Origin: Clostridium frigidicarnis
Lineage (GTDB): Bacteria; Bacillota; Clostridia; Clostridiales; Clostridiaceae
Length of the DNA: 64,000 nt
Direction of reading: 5' to 3'
Assembly: GCF_900111985.1 (NCBI RefSeq)
Contig: NZ_FOKI01000007.1
Span: 62,001-126,000 of the forward strand
The first letter of the stretch is position 1. Every line of letters starts with the position of its first letter. Below, in pieces: positions 1 to 10,227 of the stretch. The translations under genes were made by a program, and so were the position numbers. Below the pieces are notes generated by a model. That model worked only from the letters and a program-made list of their open reading frames with translations. It searched no databases and was not told where the DNA came from.

Positions 1-11
1 ATATCAGCCCA

Positions 12-101
12 TAGTCTATGCTATGAACTAATATCACTTCCTTGTCTGACACAAAATATACATGGCATCTTGAACTTGTTATTTTCTTTCATGTGCCTAA
101 C
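12..101. repeat. Dispersed palindromic repeat, copy 1 (diverged, at window edge)
   Basis: The clear arm is at 71-100 and carries the ACTTGTTATTTTCTTTC and GTGCCTAA blocks shared with copies near 24.6, 40.7 and 50.9 kb. The left part is poorly conserved and only a short GTCTATGCTATGAA stretch recalls the other copies. It lies just past the 3' end of the histidine kinase gene, so it may also be transcribed as that operon's trailer. MITE-like element is an inference from the inverted ends. Confidence 0.55.
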
Positions 102-135
102 TAAAAATACCTTATGTTAATTACTGGAATTAATT

Positions 136-1362
136 TTAATATTTCATAAAAGTTATAAAAAAACTAGTTCCTTCTCCCTTAGTACTTTTTACATCGATAT
201 ATCCATTATGAGATTCAATAATAGATTTGGAAATCGCTAACCCTATGCCTACAGAATCTTTTTTATTTGGACTTTTATTCTTATTAAATCTTTTAAAAAT
301 ATTAGCTACCTCTTCTAGTTCAATACCTTTTCCTGTATCTTGAATGATTACTCTAGAATATGCGGGATTGTCATATAAATAGATTTTAACTTTTCCATTT
401 TTCGGTGTATGCTCAATACTGTTTTTGATAATATTAGAAAATGCCTCTTGTATCCAAAATTTATCATGTAAAAAACTAATGTGTTCATCATTATTTAAAC
501 TTAGCTCAATATTAGCATTATCAGCAAAATCCTTAAAAGTATATACAACTTCTTCTATAGTTTTGTTTAAATTATCTTCTTTTTTATAAAACTCAATTGC
601 ATTTGCATCTAATCTTGCTAATTTTAATATATTTTGTATCATCATGTTCATATTATCAAGCTGGATACGATTATCCTCTAAAAATTGTACTCTTTGTTCT
701 TCTGTTAATTTTCTATTTAACAATATATCATTGTATAACATTATAGTAGCAAGCTTTGTCTTTAGCTGATGTGATATATTTTGTAATAACTCTACAAGAT
801 ACTGCTTTTCCTTTTGTGTAGTGCTAATATTATTCCTGATAATACTTCGAACATTAGAAAATGCTACAGCTAATTTAGAAAAATCTCCTTCTTTATCCTC
901 ATTAATTAAAGCACTATAATCATCATCTAATATCTTATTAGCTGCTAACGATATATTCCTTACTTTCTTAAAAAAGTAATTATACTGTATATAATTTAGT
1001 ATTAATAGTAGCGATGCAAGAACTACACTTACAATAAATATACCATAGTTATTTCTCAAATTTGGAAATAAATTGTTGTTAAGTGTGCTTGCTATGCCGT
1101 ATTCTTTTAAAATAATATTTCCAGCTTCTTTATCTTTATTGCTAATATTTTGGGTTATTAATGGTATTAATTCTTTTTCTAATTCTGGATTAAGTGTTAT
1201 TGTCTTTGATACCATACTTCCCACTATATCTATATAATCTTGTTTTTGATTATTGGTATAAACTACATACAGTAATCCTTGAATTATTATAAAAATAGTA
1301 AGAAGTGATGTTAATATAAGAGTACTTTTTTTAACTTCAGAATTAACAAAAAGCTTATTCAT
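136..1362 (-). CDS. Sensor histidine kinase (membrane-bound, two-component)
   Basis: A 408-residue membrane kinase that would phosphorylate the response regulator encoded just upstream. Two transmembrane segments (about 13-35 and 107-127) frame an extracytoplasmic loop of roughly 70 residues. A HisKA domain follows with the phosphoacceptor in ISHQLKTK, then an HATPase_c domain with N box (NIIKNSIEH), G1 (DTGKGI) and G2 (GIGLAIS). The ATG has GTAGGAG about eight bases upstream, inside the last codons of the regulator, so the two are translationally coupled. The gene closes an operon reading membrane protein, ABC ATPase, FtsX permease, regulator, kinase. Kinases beside such transporters usually sense antimicrobial peptides or envelope stress (family knowledge); the ligand here is unknown. 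Confidence 0.92.
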   Translation of the reverse strand: MNKLFVNSEVKKSTLILTSLLTIFIIIQGLLYVVYTNNQKQDYIDIVGSMVSKTITLNPELEKELIPLITQNISNKDKEAGNIILKEYGIASTLNNNLFPNLRNNYGIFIVSVVLASLLLILNYIQYNYFFKKVRNISLAANKILDDDYSALINEDKEGDFSKLAVAFSNVRSIIRNNISTTQKEKQYLVELLQNISHQLKTKLATIMLYNDILLNRKLTEEQRVQFLEDNRIQLDNMNMMIQNILKLARLDANAIEFYKKEDNLNKTIEEVVYTFKDFADNANIELSLNNDEHISFLHDKFWIQEAFSNIIKNSIEHTPKNGKVKIYLYDNPAYSRVIIQDTGKGIELEEVANIFKRFNKNKSPNKKDSVGIGLAISKSIIESHNGYIDVKSTKGEGTSFFITFMKY

Positions 1363-1363
1363 A

Positions 1364-2056
1364 TTATATCGCTCCTACTTTAACATTCCATGTATAACCT
1401 AGTCCACGCTGGGTTATAATGTATTTTGGATTTTTAGGGTCATCCTCAACTTTTTCTCTAAGACGCTTTATATATACAGATAATGTATTTTCATCAAAAA
1501 AAGTGTCCTCTTCACCTGTAATGCTTCCAAGAATATAATCCCTTTTCAATGTTTTTTGGGGATTATGAATAAATAATATTAATAGCTTATATTCTAATGC
1601 TGTTAAATTCAAAACTTCTTCTTTCTTATATACTTGAGTTGTAGATGTGTTAATTGCTATATCTCCACTTACTAATTTATCTTTCGGCACATCTAATAGG
1701 TTTGAACGTAACTGCACTTTAATCCTTGCTAATAATTCTCTAACACCAAAAGGTTTAGTTAAGTAATCATTTGCCCCTATTTCTAATCCCAAAACAACAT
1801 TCACCTCATCATCTAAAGCTGTAAGAAATATAATAGGTATATTGGATTTTTCTCTTACATATTTGCAAAAATCATAACCATTTCCGTCAGGCAAGTTTAC
1901 ATCTAATAGTATTAAATCAAACTTATCTTGGATAAATTGTTCCTTAGCATCATGTATAGTGCAAACTCTCACTATTTCATAACCTTCATCTATTAATGAA
2001 AATTCTAGTGCATATCCTAAGGAAGCATCATCTTCTACAAATAGTATTCTAGTCAT
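1364..2056 (-). CDS. OmpR/PhoB-family response regulator
   Basis: A 230-residue DNA-binding regulator. The receiver domain (about 1-115) shows the acidic pocket VEDD, the phosphorylation aspartate in LLDVNLPDG, the conserved Thr in FLTALD and Lys in TKPF. A winged-helix Trans_reg_C domain fills about 130-225, ending with the usual RGLGYTW. The ATG has GAGGAGGG six bases upstream. It is the partner of the kinase at 136-1362 and probably controls the ABC genes in the same operon (inference from linkage). Confidence 0.94.
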   Translation of the reverse strand: MTRILFVEDDASLGYALEFSLIDEGYEIVRVCTIHDAKEQFIQDKFDLILLDVNLPDGNGYDFCKYVREKSNIPIIFLTALDDEVNVVLGLEIGANDYLTKPFGVRELLARIKVQLRSNLLDVPKDKLVSGDIAINTSTTQVYKKEEVLNLTALEYKLLILFIHNPQKTLKRDYILGSITGEEDTFFDENTLSVYIKRLREKVEDDPKNPKYIITQRGLGYTWNVKVGAI

Positions 2057-2075
2057 AAAAACCCTCCTCTTTTTC

Positions 2076-4499
2076 TTACTCCTCTCTAATTACTTCAATT
2101 ATATTATTTCTTTGAATTTTTCTCATAGGAAGTAACGTAGATAAATAGCTTATTATTATGGATGCTAAAATTGTAATTACACTTAACCCCAAAGGCACCT
2201 TCCACTGAATCCCAACAATCCCCAATATAGCTTTATATATAATATAAGAAAAACCGCAACCAATTAGCGCTCCGGATATACCTCCAAATAGCCCATAAAA
2301 TAATCCTTCATACATTATCATCCTTTTCAAATCTTTTTGTGACATACCAATGGATTTTAGCATTGCTATCTCCTTACGTCTTACAGTAATATTCATTGAT
2401 ATTGTATTTATGATGTTTATACTACTAATTAATGTAATCACTGAGATAAAACCATATACTAGTACTTGAATCATAATCTTATTATTTTTATTTTGTTGAT
2501 TAATATCTACAAAATTAGTTAAATTACTACGTGGATAATTTTGCAAAATGGTATTTACTTCTGATGCAGTTTTTAAATGAATGGAATCATCTTTTAAAGA
2601 AATACCAATTGAATTTATTTGAGTCTTTGTTCCTATTATTTTTTCTAATACCTGCTCTGTAGTAATAAGGGTTATTCTATTTTTTTGGACTTCCCTTTCT
2701 AAAACATCACTCTTCATAATGGCCATTACTTTTACTTTATATTCTTTATCCTCATTGTGTATAACAATTTCATCGCCTACCTTATAGTTAGTTAATTTAC
2801 CTATATAATGTTGTTCATTTTCATAATCTCTATTTACTCCGTCAGATATTAAAATTACACCATTTTCTAAGTTCATATTATTAATATCTATACTTCCACT
2901 TGTTAGGTATTTCTCCGAAGTATCTAATGCCAATTTATCATATGCTTTAATATCAGTATCTATAACTTCTTTACTAACTTCCCCAAATTTTTCTTTTTTA
3001 GAAATATTTCCTGCCTCTTTTACTTTTTTATCTGATGAAATTTCTGACATACCATAAATACTTTGATATTTAATATAAACATTATCTACATTATCTACTT
3101 TGTTAATTTGCTCTATTAAATCATAATAAGCTTGCTCATCATAATTTTCATTATTTAGAGTAACTTCTAAATCCATATTTAGATTTTCTACATCAGTAAA
3201 TGTTAATTTAAAAGCGTCTTCCATCAAAGAAGTAAAGGTAATAAACAACACCGAGCTTACAATAATCGACAATATCATAATTCGGCCTCTTCCTGGATTA
3301 CGCCTTACATTTTTTACCGCAATTAATATTTTATACTTAAATAATTTTTTTAATAGTCTATTTTTCCTTCTTTTAATAACTTCTTTTTTAATAACCACTT
3401 GACTGTTTATTGCAATTAAAGGTGAAATATTACCTACATAATTTGCCGGTGCTAAGCTAGATATATAAACTGCTAATATAGTAATTAGAGTGCTTATGGC
3501 TAATACTCCTATATCAATACTTACTATTGATATAGTGTTTGCTCCCTTTAATAATAATTTTAAAATTACATCTATACTATAGATTACACTTATACTTAAT
3601 AACATACCAATTGGTATTGCAATAATAAGTAAAATAGTGGCTTCTCTAAACACTATAGCTTTAATTTGCCTTTTTGTTGCACCTATGCTTCTAAGCAAAC
3701 CAAATTGTTTCATTCTCTCTGCAACATTGATTTGGAAAGAGTTATATATAACAATAATTGTGGCACTTACTACAATAGCAATTACAATGCAAATAATAAT
3801 CAAAATTGGTTTTTTCGAACCTCTTCGAATTGAATTTATAAGTTCGTTATTACGTATTAAATTATCTTCACTGGTTAGTGATGAAAGTGTTTCAATAGTT
3901 TCATCAAAATTTGCTTTAGAATTTATTTCAACTAATAATTCTCCATTTTGAGGATTTTCACTAAAGGTAATTAATCTAATAGTTTTTGATTCTTGTGAAT
4001 AAGACTCATTTTTTAAAATACCTACAATTTTATATTGCTTTCCATCAATAACTATCTCTTTACCAATATCTAAATCACCTTTTATGTTTGGCTTTGCCCA
4101 ATCTTCTATACATATTTCGTTATTATTTTCAGGCATCCTACCTTCTTTAAGACTATACTTTAATATTTCAGTAGCACCTTTATCAAGATAATATCTATCG
4201 ATATATATATCTTCATAGTCTATTCGATTATCACGAGACATAATACCATAACGCTCTACATTTGGATTATTTGATACTTTTGTTAGTATTTCATCTGTAT
4301 ATGTTTTGTATCCTAAATGAAATGAATATCCTGTTGCTTCCTTAGTACTTTCAATCTGTGCTTTTTCAGTTCCCTTCATAAATAATAAAATAATTGATAT
4401 AAGGGAAATTGATAAAATAATCCCTATTAGTATTAAAAGAGTACGTTTTTTATTTTGCTTTATATATAGTGTACTCATAGTTTTATAGTTATTTATCAA
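2076..4499 (-). CDS. ABC transporter permease, FtsX family (two FtsX domains)
   Basis: A large membrane protein (807 residues) with an N-terminal transmembrane helix, a MacB-like extracytoplasmic domain, and two FtsX modules: one around 235-360 containing MKQFGLLRSIGATKRQI, and a second at the C terminus with ITVRRKEIAMLKSIGMS. This is the layout of lipid, lipoprotein and bacitracin-type permeases (BceB/VraG-like) that work with a two-component system. The start appears to be TTG at 4499, preceded by a run of seven G; the first in-frame ATG, seven codons in, has no such site. It lies 12 bp after the ATPase gene, with which it should form the transporter. Confidence 0.9.
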   Translation of the reverse strand: MINNYKTMSTLYIKQNKKRTLLILIGIILSISLISIILLFMKGTEKAQIESTKEATGYSFHLGYKTYTDEILTKVSNNPNVERYGIMSRDNRIDYEDIYIDRYYLDKGATEILKYSLKEGRMPENNNEICIEDWAKPNIKGDLDIGKEIVIDGKQYKIVGILKNESYSQESKTIRLITFSENPQNGELLVEINSKANFDETIETLSSLTSEDNLIRNNELINSIRRGSKKPILIIICIVIAIVVSATIIVIYNSFQINVAERMKQFGLLRSIGATKRQIKAIVFREATILLIIAIPIGMLLSISVIYSIDVILKLLLKGANTISIVSIDIGVLAISTLITILAVYISSLAPANYVGNISPLIAINSQVVIKKEVIKRRKNRLLKKLFKYKILIAVKNVRRNPGRGRIMILSIIVSSVLFITFTSLMEDAFKLTFTDVENLNMDLEVTLNNENYDEQAYYDLIEQINKVDNVDNVYIKYQSIYGMSEISSDKKVKEAGNISKKEKFGEVSKEVIDTDIKAYDKLALDTSEKYLTSGSIDINNMNLENGVILISDGVNRDYENEQHYIGKLTNYKVGDEIVIHNEDKEYKVKVMAIMKSDVLEREVQKNRITLITTEQVLEKIIGTKTQINSIGISLKDDSIHLKTASEVNTILQNYPRSNLTNFVDINQQNKNNKIMIQVLVYGFISVITLISSINIINTISMNITVRRKEIAMLKSIGMSQKDLKRMIMYEGLFYGLFGGISGALIGCGFSYIIYKAILGIVGIQWKVPLGLSVITILASIIISYLSTLLPMRKIQRNNIIEVIREE

Positions 4500-4511
4500 A
4501 ATATCCCCCCC

Positions 4512-5204
4512 TTATTTTCCCTTTTTATTTAAATAGTTATCCCTTATTATTTTCCCATCTTCTATGGTAATCACACGATCGGACATAACGGCAATATCAG
4601 GATCATGAGTTATTAGTATTAGTGTTTGATTAAACTTACGAGCGGTAAGTTTAAGTAAATCAATAACATCTCTAGTATTTTTTGAATCTAAATTTCCTGT
4701 AGGTTCATCTGCGAGTATAATACTTGGTTTATTAATAAGAGCACGACCTATAGATACTCTCTGTTGCTGTCCACCTGATAATTCTGACGGTAAATGATTT
4801 CTTCTATCTTGCAGATTAAGAATAGTTATAATTTCATCTAAATAATCTTTTTCTATTTTTTCATTATCTAATATAACTGGTAATTCAATATTTTCTTCAG
4901 CATCAAGTACTGGTATTAGATTAAAAAATTGAAATATAAAACCTATCTTTCTTCTACGAAATATTGATAATTCATCATCGTTATAATCATATATGCTCTT
5001 TTCATCAATGATAACTTTACCTTCAGTTTGTCTATCTAGTCCTCCAAGTAAATGTAGTAGAGTGCTTTTACCAGAACCTGAAGCACCTACAATAGTTACA
5101 AATTCTCCTTTATTTATTGAAAGATTTATATTTTTCAATGCGTCTATTTTGTTTTCACCACTACCATAAGTCTTTGTTAAATTCTCTACTCTTAAAATTT
5201 CCAC
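4512..5204 (-). CDS. ABC transporter ATP-binding protein (MacB/LolD type)
   Basis: A 230-residue ATPase with Walker A (GASGSGKST, about 39-47), Q-loop (FQFFNLIP), ABC signature (LSGGQQQR), Walker B followed by Glu (ILADEPTGNLDS) and switch His (LITHDP). The PTGNLDSK wording is typical of ATPases that pair with FtsX-like permeases. Translation likely begins at GTG, five bases after GAGGAGGG. It is the ATPase of the permease at 2076-4499. Confidence 0.94.
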   Translation of the reverse strand: MEILRVENLTKTYGSGENKIDALKNINLSINKGEFVTIVGASGSGKSTLLHLLGGLDRQTEGKVIIDEKSIYDYNDDELSIFRRRKIGFIFQFFNLIPVLDAEENIELPVILDNEKIEKDYLDEIITILNLQDRRNHLPSELSGGQQQRVSIGRALINKPSIILADEPTGNLDSKNTRDVIDLLKLTARKFNQTLILITHDPDIAVMSDRVITIEDGKIIRDNYLNKKGK

Positions 5205-5216
5205 AATGTCCCTCCT

Positions 5217-5969
5217 CTAATCTTTTATAATTGCATAGTTTATATCTATATCTTCTATGTTTGATAATTTTTGCTCAACTTCTTTTTGATCTTTAATATT
5301 TCTGTAATCCTTAGTCCCTTTTTTAAATCTAATAAGAATCATACTTGTTTCTTCACCATCTATTTCTTTATAGGTATCATCATCTGTTATTATTACTTTA
5401 CCTCCATTTGGTACATAACCTATACGCCAATTCCCCCCATATGTTAAAGATAACTCTTTTCCTTTAATATTTATTATTTTTTCTTTTTCTGCTTTTTCAC
5501 CATTTTCATCAACATTATATTGCTCTTCAAATACAAGACTTTTCCCTTCCTCAATATCTGGTAAAGTTTTAAGTAAATCTGATTCTAGACCTTGCACACC
5601 TTTTCTTCTTTCACGAAATATTTGATCTTCTAACATAGATTTTGCTGTATCTTTAGTCATTACTAAATATTTATTAGTATATTTTACTTTTTTACCATTA
5701 TCATCTATTACTTCTTTACCATTATCATCTACCACTTCTTTTTCTTCAGTAACAATTTTATATTTATAATCTTTTGTATATTTAGTATTATCTTTATAAC
5801 TGTCCTTAGCCTTATCAACACTTTTATTATCTCCGCTTATTAAAATTGCATTAAAAGGCATTTTTTCTCCCTTTAAATAAACCTTTACTGCCTGTGCTAC
5901 TAAAACGAAACATATAATAATAGATACAATAACAACCCCTGTTACAATCCATTTACTTGATTTTTTCAT
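5217..5969 (-). CDS. Membrane-anchored extracytoplasmic protein of an ABC/two-component operon
   Basis: I do not recognise a named family. With the chosen ATG at 5969 (GGAG nine bases upstream) it is 250 residues: a short basic N terminus, one transmembrane helix (about 7-29) and a hydrophilic, Lys/Asp/Glu-rich outer domain. A longer reading from 6023 adds 18 residues but has no ribosome binding site. A repeated VVDDNGKEVIDDNGKK-type stretch sits near residues 80-100. As the first gene of the operon and an exposed anchored protein, it may be an accessory or adaptor subunit of the FtsX transporter (inference from position). Confidence 0.75.
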   Translation of the reverse strand: MKKSSKWIVTGVVIVSIIICFVLVAQAVKVYLKGEKMPFNAILISGDNKSVDKAKDSYKDNTKYTKDYKYKIVTEEKEVVDDNGKEVIDDNGKKVKYTNKYLVMTKDTAKSMLEDQIFRERRKGVQGLESDLLKTLPDIEEGKSLVFEEQYNVDENGEKAEKEKIINIKGKELSLTYGGNWRIGYVPNGGKVIITDDDTYKEIDGEETSMILIRFKKGTKDYRNIKDQKEVEQKLSNIEDIDINYAIIKD

Positions 5970-6387
5970 AAATCTGATCTCCTTTATTTTTTTATTTACT
6001 ACGCTTTTTATTCTATTACACAAATTTATTTAAAACCATGACGTTAAGCTTACAATATAAAAATCAATCTTACTGGTTTGTAAGATTAATTTTTATGCTA
6101 ATACCATCTATTTTTTACGTAATAAAAAAAACCATACTTACTATTTAGTCAATATGGTTAAACCTAAATTGGAAAATAAAATGTTAAAAAAATATTAGAA
6201 GAAGCTATAAAAATACACTCACAAATACGTCCAAACCATTCTTGCCCTTCTCAGCAGTTCCCACTGCCAAGCTTGCAATGTACTTTCGTCATCAAGTAGC
6301 AAGCAAAAATCTGGACAATACATTTCTGTATCCTCCAGACTTTACAATTCATATAATATATTTTTATATTATAGAAGATTCCTTCTA
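5970..6387. other. Intergenic region with one terminator-like hairpin
   Basis: About 420 bp between the two ABC modules. It holds a stem-loop at 6060-6094 (8-bp stem AATCTTAC/GTAAGATT, loop of six, flanked by A- and T-runs), which could end transcription from either side. A short TCTGGA/TCCAGA inverted repeat lies around 6313-6342. The 6230-6310 stretch is a little richer in GC than its surroundings but I recognise nothing in it. The promoter of the module at 136-5969 should lie in the left part. Confidence 0.5.
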
Positions 6388-6756
6388 TTAGACGTCTAAA
6401 TCTTCAAAAAGCTTGTCTAGTTCACTGTCTTCATCTTTTTCTATTGGTGCTTTTTCTGAATATTCTTTATCTAATTGGCTTACACTCTTGGCATCCACTA
6501 AATAATCAACCTTTTTAATAAGATACCCTAATGCAACTAAACATATTCCATAAAATATATACGGAGTAACTGTAGTTAAATAATAATTAATAACTTCTGC
6601 TACTTCACTGCTAGGATCAAATCCCTTTTCAATTAAGCTAGATACATACATATGTGACTTATATATATTAAATATTGCAAATATACCCATAATCATTGCT
6701 ATTGTATTTAATATAAGTGTAGCCTTTGGGGTTTTATTTCTTTTTTTTAATCTCAT
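6388..6756 (-). CDS. Small two-helix membrane protein, unknown function
   Basis: A 122-residue protein with a basic N terminus, two predicted membrane helices (about 12-33 and 60-82) and an acidic cytoplasmic tail rich in Asp and Glu that ends in LDKLFEDLDV. The start ATG has GGAGGATATC just upstream. It follows the ABC ATPase gene at 6860-7543 by about 100 bp, so it may be the last member of that operon. No family recognised. Confidence 0.7.
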   Translation of the reverse strand: MRLKKRNKTPKATLILNTIAMIMGIFAIFNIYKSHMYVSSLIEKGFDPSSEVAEVINYYLTTVTPYIFYGICLVALGYLIKKVDYLVDAKSVSQLDKEYSEKAPIEKDEDSELDKLFEDLDV

Positions 6757-6859
6757 GATATCCTCCTATTTGTGTGATTTAAATCTAGTAAACATATATA
6801 TTCATTTGATTAATGAATTACTAACTTCATTTAATCGCTTATTTTTTGAATGACAGAAC

Positions 6860-7543
6860 CTAATCAGTTCCACCATTTTCCTTTATAAATAATAGTTTTC
6901 CAGATTTTAATCCCCATATTTCATCCAAATATGTACATACTTTTTTTGAATGAGTTACGATAATAACACATTTATTATGATTATGGGCTAATGATAATAA
7001 AATATCCATTATTTTTTCTTCTGTCTCATTATCTAAATTTCCTGTTGGTTCATCTGCAATTATTATATCTGGGTTATGTGCAATAGCTCTAGCTATTCCT
7101 ATACGTTGCTGTTCACCACCAGATAAATTTAAGATTTTTCTATTAGCTGTATCTAAATCAATTCCAACATCTTTTAATAAATCATAAACATAATTATTTT
7201 TATTTTTTTCCTTTACATTACTTATATTCATGGATAATAGTATATTTTCTTTAGCTGTGGCATTTAAGAGTAAATTATATCCTTGAAATATAACTCCAAT
7301 ATCATTTGCTCTATATAGATCCTTATCTATTGACTTTAAACTTTTATCTTTGTATAAAACTTCTCCCTTAGTACAGGTATCAAGGCCTGATATTAGAGAA
7401 AGCAATGTGCTTTTTCCTGCTCCTGATTTTCCAACTATTCCATAAACTTTTCCTTTTTCAAAGTTTATATTTATATTTTCAAAAACATCTTTTTTTCCAC
7501 TTTCATATCTATAACTTACATCTTTTAAACTCAATAAACTCAT
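6860..7543 (-). CDS. ABC transporter ATP-binding protein
   Basis: A 227-residue ATPase: Walker A GKSGAGKST (about 38-46), Q-loop FQGYNLLL, signature LSGGEQQR, Walker B with IIADEPTGNLDN, switch His in IVTHSK. It starts five bases after the permease stop, so the two are one transcriptional unit and should assemble as a MacB/FtsX-type transporter. The closeness of the regulator/kinase pair at 9073-10886 suggests control by that system. Confidence 0.93.
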   Translation of the reverse strand: MSLLSLKDVSYRYESGKKDVFENININFEKGKVYGIVGKSGAGKSTLLSLISGLDTCTKGEVLYKDKSLKSIDKDLYRANDIGVIFQGYNLLLNATAKENILLSMNISNVKEKNKNNYVYDLLKDVGIDLDTANRKILNLSGGEQQRIGIARAIAHNPDIIIADEPTGNLDNETEEKIMDILLSLAHNHNKCVIIVTHSKKVCTYLDEIWGLKSGKLLFIKENGGTD

Positions 7544-7548
7544 ATCCT

Positions 7549-8976
7549 TTAATTCCTTTCCGATAATATTTTTCTTGGTTCAAATCTCATTATATATATA
7601 ATTCCAATACCAATAGATATTGCTCCAAGTAACAGTGCTATTAATATTATGCCCATAATTGCTTCACTGCTAAGATGTACATTTAAATTAGTTATTGGCT
7701 CTACGTTTGGAGATGCTCCCCCCATTCTCATAGTCACCATGCCTCCAGATGCTGCACCCTGCTTTTGAGCCTCTATTTGGCTTTTTAAGAGAATATTTGA
7801 AATTGGTTGGGCAGATAAACTAGCAATAGACAATCCTACGACTAATGAAATAGCTATTGTAGATAATGTTTCGAAGATTAATCCAAGTGCAACCTTACTT
7901 TTTTTCATTCCCATTGCTCTAAGAACACCAATTTCATATTTTCTTTCACGAATTCCTAAGATAGATATTAAAATTAAAATACTACCGCCAAATACTAATA
8001 CTAATATCATAAACATATTGGCTACTTTTTGTAATCCTTCAACAGGCTTAACAATTTCATCATAACTTTGAGAATCTGTTGATACATCATATAAATCATT
8101 TAATCCCAATTTATGTGCTTCTTCATTAAACTTACTTAGTAAATCTGGATCTTTTAAGAAGAATTTTGCATCTACAAATATTAAATCATTATCTTTTAAT
8201 ACTTCTTGGTTATATGTTTTTAAAGTGTCGAAAGTTGTTATAATATCATTCTTTCTATTCATCATAGGATGTTTAAAACCATAATCTTGAGATTTAGTTC
8301 CATCATAATAAATTCCAGAAACAGTTAGTTCTAATGGATCATATTTATCAGGATCATCTGGGTTTTGAACTTTAAAAGTATCTCCTACTTTTAGATTGTT
8401 TAATTTAGCAAAATCTTCACTAACTATAGCTTCCTCATCTTTCTCTGGCATTTTACCATCAGTGATTTTCCTATCACCTTTTTTAAATTCTTCAAGTCCT
8501 GCAGAATCAAGTCCTCCCTTAATATTTAGATTAGAATCTTTTGCATTTTCAGATCTTTCTTTTCCTCCTATAGTAGCCATTCTAGTACCACCAGAATTCT
8601 TATTATTTTTTTCATATTCATCTTGGTCTAGTGATTTTAACTTATCACTATAACCACCGTAACTTGCAGTAAATATCGAATCTTTTAGATATTCAGATTT
8701 AGATAATTTTTCTAGCAAATCATTGGTAGGCCTAATAGATTCCATTGAGTTGTTACCCTCTTTTTGTACCTTTTCCATCATTTTTTCTTGATCAGGCTGA
8801 ATAAATACTTCTGATCCAAAGCGATTTTTATAATCTTTTATGATTTCACTTGAGGTAGTATTTATAATAACTGAAATAGCTACACATGAAAGTATTGCAA
8901 TCATTATAACACCAAGTAAAATGTTTCGTTCTTTGTTTCTTGTTAAATTTTTTAATGCATTTTTTAAAATATACAT
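7549..8976 (-). CDS. ABC transporter permease, MacB/FtsX family
   Basis: A 475-residue permease: N-terminal helix (about 19-40), large periplasmic-core-like outer domain (about 45-320) and three C-terminal helices including the FtsX element ERKYEIGVLRAMGMKKS. The outer domain carries a glycine- and methionine-rich insert near 395-425, between the second and third C-terminal helix groups. The ATG has AGGAGAG seven bases upstream. It leads the ABC pair with the ATPase at 6860-7543; efflux or lipoprotein/peptide handling are the usual family roles, substrate unknown. Confidence 0.9.
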   Translation of the reverse strand: MYILKNALKNLTRNKERNILLGVIMIAILSCVAISVIINTTSSEIIKDYKNRFGSEVFIQPDQEKMMEKVQKEGNNSMESIRPTNDLLEKLSKSEYLKDSIFTASYGGYSDKLKSLDQDEYEKNNKNSGGTRMATIGGKERSENAKDSNLNIKGGLDSAGLEEFKKGDRKITDGKMPEKDEEAIVSEDFAKLNNLKVGDTFKVQNPDDPDKYDPLELTVSGIYYDGTKSQDYGFKHPMMNRKNDIITTFDTLKTYNQEVLKDNDLIFVDAKFFLKDPDLLSKFNEEAHKLGLNDLYDVSTDSQSYDEIVKPVEGLQKVANMFMILVLVFGGSILILISILGIRERKYEIGVLRAMGMKKSKVALGLIFETLSTIAISLVVGLSIASLSAQPISNILLKSQIEAQKQGAASGGMVTMRMGGASPNVEPITNLNVHLSSEAIMGIILIALLLGAISIGIGIIYIMRFEPRKILSERN

Positions 8977-9072
8977 GTTCTACTCTCCTTTTATTGTTTT
9001 ATACTGTATAGCAAGTATAACAAATATATTGTTTACTCAATGTTAACTCATAATATAAAATTATTTTTAAAA

Positions 9073-10227
9073 TTATCTATCTTTATATTCCGAAAAGGAT
9101 AAATAAAAACAAGATCCTTTATTTATTTCACTATCTACAATTACAAAACCATCACACAAATCACATACATGGGACACTAAGCTTAATCCTATTCCATAAC
9201 CATCCTTATTTAATTCATTAATTCTATATTTATTATCAAATATTTTTTCAATAGAATTTTTATCCATACCGATACCCTGGTCTTTAACGGTAATGATAAC
9301 CGTATTATTTTTATTTTTAACCGATACTTCAATAGGTTTTTCTTCTCCATATTTTACTGCATTATCAACTAGATTACTTATAGCACGATAAATCCATCTT
9401 TCTTTGGCTAAAATTATAGTATTACTTTCATCATCAAAATCAAATTGAATATTCTTATGCGTTTTCCTATATCCATCACAAATAGATGCACAAATTAAGG
9501 ACACATCTACTTCTGTCATACCTTTATCAACTTTTACATCACTTAAAGTTAAAACATCATCTATACTATCTGAAATATTATCTATGAATTTAAGATATTC
9601 TTGATTATTATCTATTTCTAAATTAGTCCTTAAGATTGCTATAGCATTTTTTTGTTCATGTGATAAATAGGAATTTAATCTCTTATATTCATCTAAAGTT
9701 TGATTAAATTTATCCTTTATATTTTCATAGGCAATACCAAAAGATCTACTTATCAATGCTGGATCAAAGTCGTCCTCCGGTATATTAAGTTTATTTACAA
9801 TATTTTCAATCTCTTTATCATGAATCTTATTTAAACTTATCCACAACAAAATGGATGCTATTATAAAAATAGAAAAAAACATCAAAATAGTACTTGCTAT
9901 ATTTTCAAATCCACTCCTTAAATATACTCTTCCAATTTCGGTGGCATCAATTAATCTGTCGGATCTTACAATTATCCCATTAATCACTTCTGCATTTTCA
10001 TATCTATTGTCTAATAAATTCTCTGCATAGGATATGCTATTAAGACTTTTTCTATTTTCTTCCACATTATAAGTAGCAGCAAAAAATTTAGTGCCCCTCA
10101 TCGATGTACTTTCTTCTAAATTAGTAAATGAACTCTTAACCCCGTAAATTCCAAAAATCAAAACTAAAGTTAAAATTAAAGAATATATGGTTATAACTAA
10201 TCCACTTTTTAAATTTACTCTACGCAT
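9073..10227 (-). CDS. Sensor histidine kinase
   Basis: A 384-residue membrane kinase with two transmembrane helices (about 10-30 and 113-133) and a short outer loop. The HisKA-like phosphoacceptor box is LSHEQKNA, the HATPase_c domain has NLVDNAVKYG, DQGIGMD and GYGIGLSLV. It overlaps the 3' end of its regulator gene by 13 bp, the usual sign of coupled translation. Linked ABC genes downstream (6860-8976) are the likely targets. Confidence 0.92.
   Translation of the reverse strand: MRRVNLKSGLVITIYSLILTLVLIFGIYGVKSSFTNLEESTSMRGTKFFAATYNVEENRKSLNSISYAENLLDNRYENAEVINGIIVRSDRLIDATEIGRVYLRSGFENIASTILMFFSIFIIASILLWISLNKIHDKEIENIVNKLNIPEDDFDPALISRSFGIAYENIKDKFNQTLDEYKRLNSYLSHEQKNAIAILRTNLEIDNNQEYLKFIDNISDSIDDVLTLSDVKVDKGMTEVDVSLICASICDGYRKTHKNIQFDFDDESNTIILAKERWIYRAISNLVDNAVKYGEEKPIEVSVKNKNNTVIITVKDQGIGMDKNSIEKIFDNKYRINELNKDGYGIGLSLVSHVCDLCDGFVIVDSEINKGSCFYLSFSEYKDR

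Noticed and set aside
3637..3951. Plus-strand frame inside the FtsX permease gene
   Set aside because: Antisense shadow of a well-supported coding sequence; the same applies to the frames at 8396, 26786, 29465, 47872, 49351 and 59824.
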